DNA from: Buddleja alternifolia
Lineage: Eukaryota; Streptophyta; Magnoliopsida; Lamiales; Scrophulariaceae
Reading direction: 5' to 3'
Assembly: GCA_019426215.1 (NCBI GenBank)
Contig: CM033393.1
Span: forward strand, 23,810,591-23,874,590
DNA: 64,000 bases
The notes under the pieces were generated by a model, which saw only the letters and a list, made by a program, of their open reading frames with translations, made no database searches and was not told where the DNA came from. This document shows, one piece after another, positions 58,564-64,000 of the stretch (positions within the stretch are counted from its first letter, which is position 1; the number at the start of each line of letters is the position of its first letter). The translations under genes were made by a program, and so were the position numbers.

Positions 58564-60253
58564 TGTTAAGTGTATGCCCTCAATGCCAATGAGGAATTAG
58601 ATTGATTAGGGCTTTGATAAGTTATTTGTACAAACTATTGTATGTTTCTATTTGTAGAATAAAAGTTTTGATTTAGGTCATATAAAAATGGCATTTAATT
58701 GTGTTGAACAAATAAGTGCATGAGATTAGAAGATAGACTTTCCACCTCTTATGGTTGAGAAGGAGGCACTGGAAGAGTCAAGTACTTGATCTCTTAAAAG
58801 GGAGTTCGCGAGTTAAGGAATTTTAATTGGGCGTTAAAATTCAACTCGTATGACACCTGCTTTGACAAGGAAGTGCCAGTCGAACACGGATTAGATAGTG
58901 GGAGTTAGTGACATGAATACAGTAAATGGAATTAACATATTTGAACTCGACTCGCATTAATCCGATCACATGGGTATTTACTCTTTAACAGTCAATGATT
59001 GGGATTAAGATTGCGATAGTATGTGTGAACTTTAGACTTGAGGAATTATTTACAATGTGCTTGTAGTATTAGATATATTATCAGATTAGTAAGACCCGTA
59101 TCACCTGATAGGTGGGGTCGAACTCGAAGTATGATTCACATGGTGCATTCGATATTGTAAGATAACTGCCAATATGGGATTCACCGTCTCGACAGTAAAC
59201 GAGTATGTGACCTGTACAATCATTAGTAATTGAAATTACAAAGTCTTTGGCCAAAGAATATAAAATAACTAGTGATGGTCACTGAGGGTCGTTTGTAATT
59301 TCATATTATTATGATTACCGAGTACATCATCAAGTTCTATGAGTTTCACATACCATGGCTCTTACTTGATTGAGTCACGTCGGTGAAGAGTTTATACGTA
59401 TATGGTAATCGTAATCAAGGTTCGTGATGACGTGTTCATCTCTTATTCAATTGGGCTACAATTGGGTTCCACATTGCTAGCTAAGTGACAACCTTATCCT
59501 TTGGAATCTTCTCACCACCAATTGAATTGAACTTAGAGAGTCGTGCTATGTGAAGAAAAGGAATGTTTTTCCATGCTAAGGGTATTTAGGTAAAATCACA
59601 TTTGATGTGATTGACTGAAAAAATGGATGGCATGATTTGATTAAAAGATATTTAATTGGATTAAATAATATAATTAAATCATATTAATTCATAAGTTAAA
59701 TTAATTGAAAATTAATTTATAAGTAGAATTGAATTTAATTGGATTGAAGTAATTAATTAATTGTCAATTGGATTGGACTTGAGCTTAATTAATTACACAT
59801 GGGCTAAGATAGAACGAAGCCCAAAAACCCACTCCACACAGGCCTAGCGGCCGCCCCTCTTCATTCTGCCTAGGGGTTCTGCTTACTTGGTATAAATAGT
59901 TAGTCAGTGTCAGAACTCTACACAAGTCATTATTCAGAATCTGACTTTGAGCCAAAGAAACCTAGAGCAATAGGAAAGACAAAATTCCCTCCCTCTTCTC
60001 CCAACTAGCCACCGCCGCCATTGTTGCCGCGGAGGAGATCGGAGCTTTCTCAAAGATTTTTCTTTCGCGTGATTATCTAGAGGCAGGAGTTTGGGGCTAC
60101 TACTGATTAATCTAATTTTGTCGTCAAGAGGTAATACGATTATTCTCTTATGTAATTTATTCTTATTGGGTAATAATAATATCATGAAACCCTGAATCCG
60201 ATTCTCGGTGTGATTCAGATCAAAAAATTTATCTGCTAGACCGGATCACAACA
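58564..60253 (+). mobile_element. Element E 5' LTR
   Basis: TGTTAAGTGTATGCCC to GGATCACAACA, 1690 bp. A decayed U3 stem (ATGACACC at 58850-58857, partner near 58908) and the TATA box are present. The part after the TATA box contains a polypurine/pyrimidine leader and CCACCGCCGCC-like words. Confidence 0.92.
59891..59898 (+). promoter_or_regulatory. TATA box of element E LTR
   Basis: TATAAATA, 355 bp before the LTR end. Transcription would start near 59925, so most of the LTR is U3. Confidence 0.72.
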
Positions 60254-60254
60254 G

Positions 60255-60266
60255 TTGTATCAGAGC
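60255..60266 (+). other. Primer binding site of element E (initiator tRNA-Met)
   Basis: TTGTATCAGAGC, one base off the standard site, one base after the LTR end. Confidence 0.9.
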
Positions 60267-62407
60267 CCAAATATGGGAGATTCATGATATTCGATGTTTG
60301 TTTATGTTTTTAATTGTTTTAATAGCATAAGAATGTATTTATATATTGTATGTAATTTGGGTAATTATGTTATGCATGCGAATCTATAAAAGTTGAATTT
60401 TTTAGTTGAATTAGATTTACCGGAAAAAACAAAAATTGAATTGGATTCGTATTTTTGAAAAAAATCATGTTTTCTTGCATGGCGCAACACTGTTGTCGGC
60501 GTTGCTGCTACAATGTGCGTTGGACAAGCCGATGTAGCACCAGCGCTGCTACAAGCAGTGCGTGGGGACGGCGCAAGGGGGTTTTCGGCTTGGCCCAACA
60601 CAATTAGGGTTGTAGCCCAACACCGATATTAATTAGCGCTGGGCTTGGCCTAGCACATTAATTTAAAATGCTGAGCTCTGTAATTTAAATTAATTTTGGG
60701 TCGGGCCCAACATAATTAATTATGTCAGGCCTGGCCCAGCAATTTAATTGGGCTACCCAATTGTGAAATAATTAATTATGTGGTTTGACCTAGTTAAAAG
60801 TTTGACCGAACTATTTATCAGTTAAGGAACCCTAATTAAATAAATTTTTCGTTTCAACTTCTAAATTGGATTTAGTGAATAGATTAAATTGGGTTTAAAT
60901 TTATTCAAATCCTAAATTAGATTTAGTGAATAAATTAAATTGGATTTAAGTTTATTCAAACTCTAAATTAGATTTAGTGAATAAATTAAATTTAATTTAA
61001 GTTTATTCAAATTTGAAATTGGATTTAGTTAAATAATTTAAACTGGATTTAAATTTATTTTAAATTGAATTTATTGAATAATTTAATTGGACTTAAATTC
61101 TTCAAACTAAAATTTATTAAATGATTTAAAGTACATTTAAATTCTTTTAAATAAGCTGGTATATATAAAATTAGATTTATTAAATTCGATTTAAATACCA
61201 ACTAATTTATTTTACACGATGTTGCTATGTGTTTAGCTTAGATTACCCATGTGGCTTATTTGATAATAGTCACACTTTAATTTGATTTAAGTTGTCAAAC
61301 TAAATTAAATTTATTTTGATAAGATTAAATTAGATTTAATGTATTAAATTAGATTTGATGTTTAATTCACATAAGTGTTTAAATTGTTTATATGGTCCTT
61401 ATTTTTGTGATGGTGATACCATGTATGGACTTAGGGTTTATCTTTGCTGTCTTACCTGGGTTGTATTGGGTCGGAGTTTGAGCCCCCTGGTTTATATCTT
61501 CAATTTCATAGAATTTTTGTATAGGTTATTTCTATGTAATTGTTTAGAGATAGGCCCAATTGGCGGTTCATGGTGGCGCATGAAGTCTTGGAGAAACAAG
61601 AAGATTAGATCTTGTGTAGGCGGAAACCCATGTAATAGATAGAACCCCTCCACGATCACTCATTGACTTGGGTTGATATAGAATAGTCCATACATGTGTG
61701 TGTTGCTATAATTGCTATGCTTATTCTTATGCATTTCCTTTAAATTGTGCGATAAAGAAATTAATGTGCAAAGTGAGACCAATCTTATTAACATTATCGA
61801 ATGTTATAATTCTCCTATAGAAAAATACTGAGTAAGTAATAGGGCAATGGATGTCCTAGCTCTCCATCAAGCTTTAGAAGGTCGGTTCACTTCTGGTGCA
61901 TAGCGACGTCCCTGAATAAGGGAGTCATGCATCAAAACGTGGTACTCTATCATCTTTAGTGCATCTGATGCCTTCATGTCAAAGTGAATTCCGCCCCATA
62001 TAACCAAAAAGGTTGCAAGACGAAATTAAATTGTTAGACTGAAAGGATTTGATGGGATAAATGACTCAGATGGATCACCACATATATCGCAAAAGATTGC
62101 GGTTCAGTGATTCATGAACTAAAGGAAATTGAATCATCGGTTGGACCGACTAGTGTAAGACACCACCTCAAAGATCTAATAGGCCATATATCGAAAAAGG
62201 TTGCAACTTGTCTAGATCATTGAGGAACTCCATCACTCAGTATAAAACTCAGCCAACGAGGTTTTCGATTATTGCAGTGGGAGTGCAATGTTTTGAGAAA
62301 AATAATGGGAGTCAAGTAAACATTGAAATCCTTGATTTTACTTGAAAGTACATAATAGCACATCTAATCATAAATCTTGGTATTTTCTATTGTTTATTTC
62401 CTACACA
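60267..62407 (+). other. Element E leader
   Basis: A GC-rich block (60480-60600), GGGCCCAAC-like words, a long AT-rich part of AAATTGGATTTA words (60840-61370), then the structured part. The ORF 61355-61642 lies in a region that other leaders also have without an ORF, so it is not accepted. Confidence 0.8.
62000..62289 (+). promoter_or_regulatory. Structured leader RNA of element E
   Basis: In sense orientation: ATGGATCAC 62070-62078 with GTGATTCAT 62107-62115 (one G-U pair); CCTCAAAGATCTA 62166-62178 with TAGATCATTGAGG 62213-62225 (one mismatch); ATTGCA 62271-62276 with TGCAAT 62284-62289 around GTGGGAG. Loops read CATATATCG, then A-rich, then GGTTGC or GATTGC. Confidence 0.72.
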
Positions 62408-63230
62408 ATGACTAACCCTTTAACTATGTTGCTTGAGAAAAATGTCCTCACTTGACCAAATTTTGTTGATTGACTTTAAAATCTGATGATTGTCCTCATC
62501 CTTGAATCTTTTGGATATGTGCTTGATGAAGAGATGCCTGAAATCTCGGACCCCGAATATTTTGAAGATAGGCTTTCCCGAGATGAATGGGTAAAAGCTG
62601 ACACTCGTGTCAAGGGGTAGATATTGGGATCGATGACCAATGAATTACAGCAATCTCATGAAAAGATGGGAACAACTGTTGAGATCATGGTTCATCTGAA
62701 GGAACTCTATGGAGAGCACAGCAGGACTGCTCGTTATGAGATTTTCAGTCAACTCTTTGGGGCAAGGATGAAGGAAGGAGAGAAAGTTGGAGATCATGAG
62801 AATGATCACCATGTTTGATAGATTGGAGGCTCTCGACTTCTCCATGGACTTCCAGCTACAGACTAGTCTCATCCTACAGTCATTCCCCAAGTCTTTTTGC
62901 AATTCATAGTGAAACATGAATGACATTGAGTGTTCACTACCGGGTCTTTTGAACAAACTCTCAAATGCTCAATCACAAATGGACCCCAAGATGAAAGAGA
63001 CTACTTTGGTCGTTTCTACTGAGACTTCAAAAACTCAGAAGAAGAAACGAGGCAAGAAGCAATTGGGAGTGGAAAAATCTTCTTGGAAATCCAAAGGCAA
63101 GGCAAACCAAAACAGAAGTTTCAAGGGCAGTGGCTCTAGAAAGACAGATATATGCCTCCACTGCAAAGAAGCAGGACATTGGAAGCGTGATTGTCCAAAG
63201 CTGAAAGTAGGAAATAAAGCAGGTATAGAA
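62408..63230 (+). pseudogene. Element E gag pseudogene
   Basis: ATG at 62408 (MTNPLTMLLEKNVLT), then several stops. Open 62624-62818 (MGSMTNELQQSHEKMG, EHSRTARYEIFSQLF), a frameshift near 62815, then DFSMDFQLQTSLILQS, and from 62916 MNDIECSLPGLLNKL, a lysine-rich linker and the complete knuckle CLHCKEAGHWKRDC (63153-63194). The frame runs on into protease without a stop. Confidence 0.92.
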
Positions 63231-64000
63231 CTTTATGTTTTTGAAACAAATTGTTCAATGATGATATTTTCTACTTCTTGGATTCTAGATTCCGGAGCTA
63301 GTGCTCATATATGTGTTTTGAACCAGGATCTGGAGGCAAGTAGAAAGCTGGATGATAAGGAATTAATGATCAATGTTGGAAGTGGATACAGCGTGGCTGC
63401 GACGGACATTGGAATTACTTCTGTTACATTATTTTCTGGACATCAAATAATTTTAGATGATTGCCTAGTTTTGCCCAATGGGCTCAAGAATATTATTTCT
63501 ATTCCTGTATTGGTCAGGAAAGGATATTTATTTTCTTTTAAACATAATTCTTATGATATTTATTTTGAAAATAAGTGTGTGGGCTCTGCATCTTTAATTA
63601 ATGGTTTATACTATTTGAATGTCTGAAATCAAAGTATTCATAATACTATGACTAGAAAATGTAGTATGAGTGAAGTGAACCAAAAACTCATATGGCACCT
63701 TAGACTGGGACATGCTGATAAATTTAAGATTCATGAGTTGGAAAAACATGGACTTATTGGTCCACTTGGGTATGACCCATATCCTACTTGTGAATCATGT
63801 CCAAAAGGTAAGATGATAAGGTCACCATTCACAGGGCATTTCGAAAGGGCAAATGAAGTTTAAGGATTAATTCACACTGATGTTGGTGGGCCCCTCAAGG
63901 ATGCGCCCTTGGATGTTTTCGGTACTTTATAACCTTCACAGATGACTACTCTAGGTATGATCTAATTTATCTGATGAAGTATAAGTCAGAAGCACTTGAA
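63231..64000 (+). pseudogene. Element E protease, pre-integrase and integrase start, cut by edge
   Basis: In frame with the gag end: STSWILDSGASAHICVLNQ (active site at about 63288), GSGYSVAATDIGITS, DDCLVLPNGLKNIISIPVLV, SLINGLYYLNV, then TGA. The same frame resumes at 63648 with LIWHLRLGHADKFKI and CESCPKGKM (zinc finger), a stop after ERANEV, then LIHTDVGGPLK at the integrase start. This is the best protease copy of the family here. Confidence 0.92.

Larger units (their letters stand above)
58564..64000 (+). mobile_element. Element E: plus-strand Copia element of the A/B/C/H family, cut by window edge
   Basis: LTR 58564-60253, primer site, leader, gag and the start of pol are present. It is the only family member on the plus strand. 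Its gag text is close to C and H, and its LTR is closest in layout to the solo LTR 12619-14300. Integrase begins near 63870 and runs off the edge. Confidence 0.94.

Overview
The window is plant nuclear DNA made almost entirely of LTR retrotransposons, stacked and nested in one another. The evidence is plant-type Ty1/copia and Ty3/gypsy polyproteins, primer sites matching initiator tRNA-Met and tRNA-Asp, CCHC gag knuckles, an Athila-style extra ORF and AT-rich, CpG-poor sequence. I found no host gene, tRNA gene, rRNA unit or CRISPR array. The species cannot be named from this sequence. The setting looks like old, probably pericentromeric, heterochromatin.

Left block (1-19864, minus strand). 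Three head-to-tail copies of one Copia family (A, B, C) lie in tandem. A and B share one LTR (5154-6721). B and C are fused at a deletion junction near 15965. Three solo LTRs have landed inside: a gypsy-like one at 2413-4391 carrying a 5S-rRNA-like stretch, one of SIRE-element type at 7303-8985 with a perfect CCCAG duplication, and one of the block's own family at 12619-14300. A related LTR lies at 19865-21489.

Middle (22049-33479, minus). Element D is a near-complete Athila-type gypsy element: 5' LTR, tRNA-Asp primer site, gag, protease, RT, RNase H, integrase, an extra ORF in the envelope position, polypurine tract and 3' LTR. All its genes are broken. A GGCGCC-type motif is spread through its LTRs, a spacer and gag.

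Right (34969-57755, minus). Element G is a SIRE-lineage Copia element with a long extra reading frame after pol. Element H (42882-51887) is inserted in the RT gene of G between perfect CACAT duplications. H belongs to the A/B/C family and is its best-preserved copy here. A gypsy fragment (F) ends at 58332, and its 3' LTR (from 58333) is cut at 58563 by element E, a plus-strand member of the A/B/C/H family that runs off the right edge.

In each element gag forms the particle, protease matures it, RT and RNase H copy the RNA from the tRNA primer site to the polypurine tract, and integrase inserts the DNA. Every polyprotein here has stops or frameshifts, so none is autonomous. The most interesting signal is RNA structure. 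The gag leader of A, B, C, H and E carries a series of stem-loops whose stems change sequence but keep pairing, around a nearly constant loop. The U3 part of the same family's LTRs shows the same kind of compensatory change.
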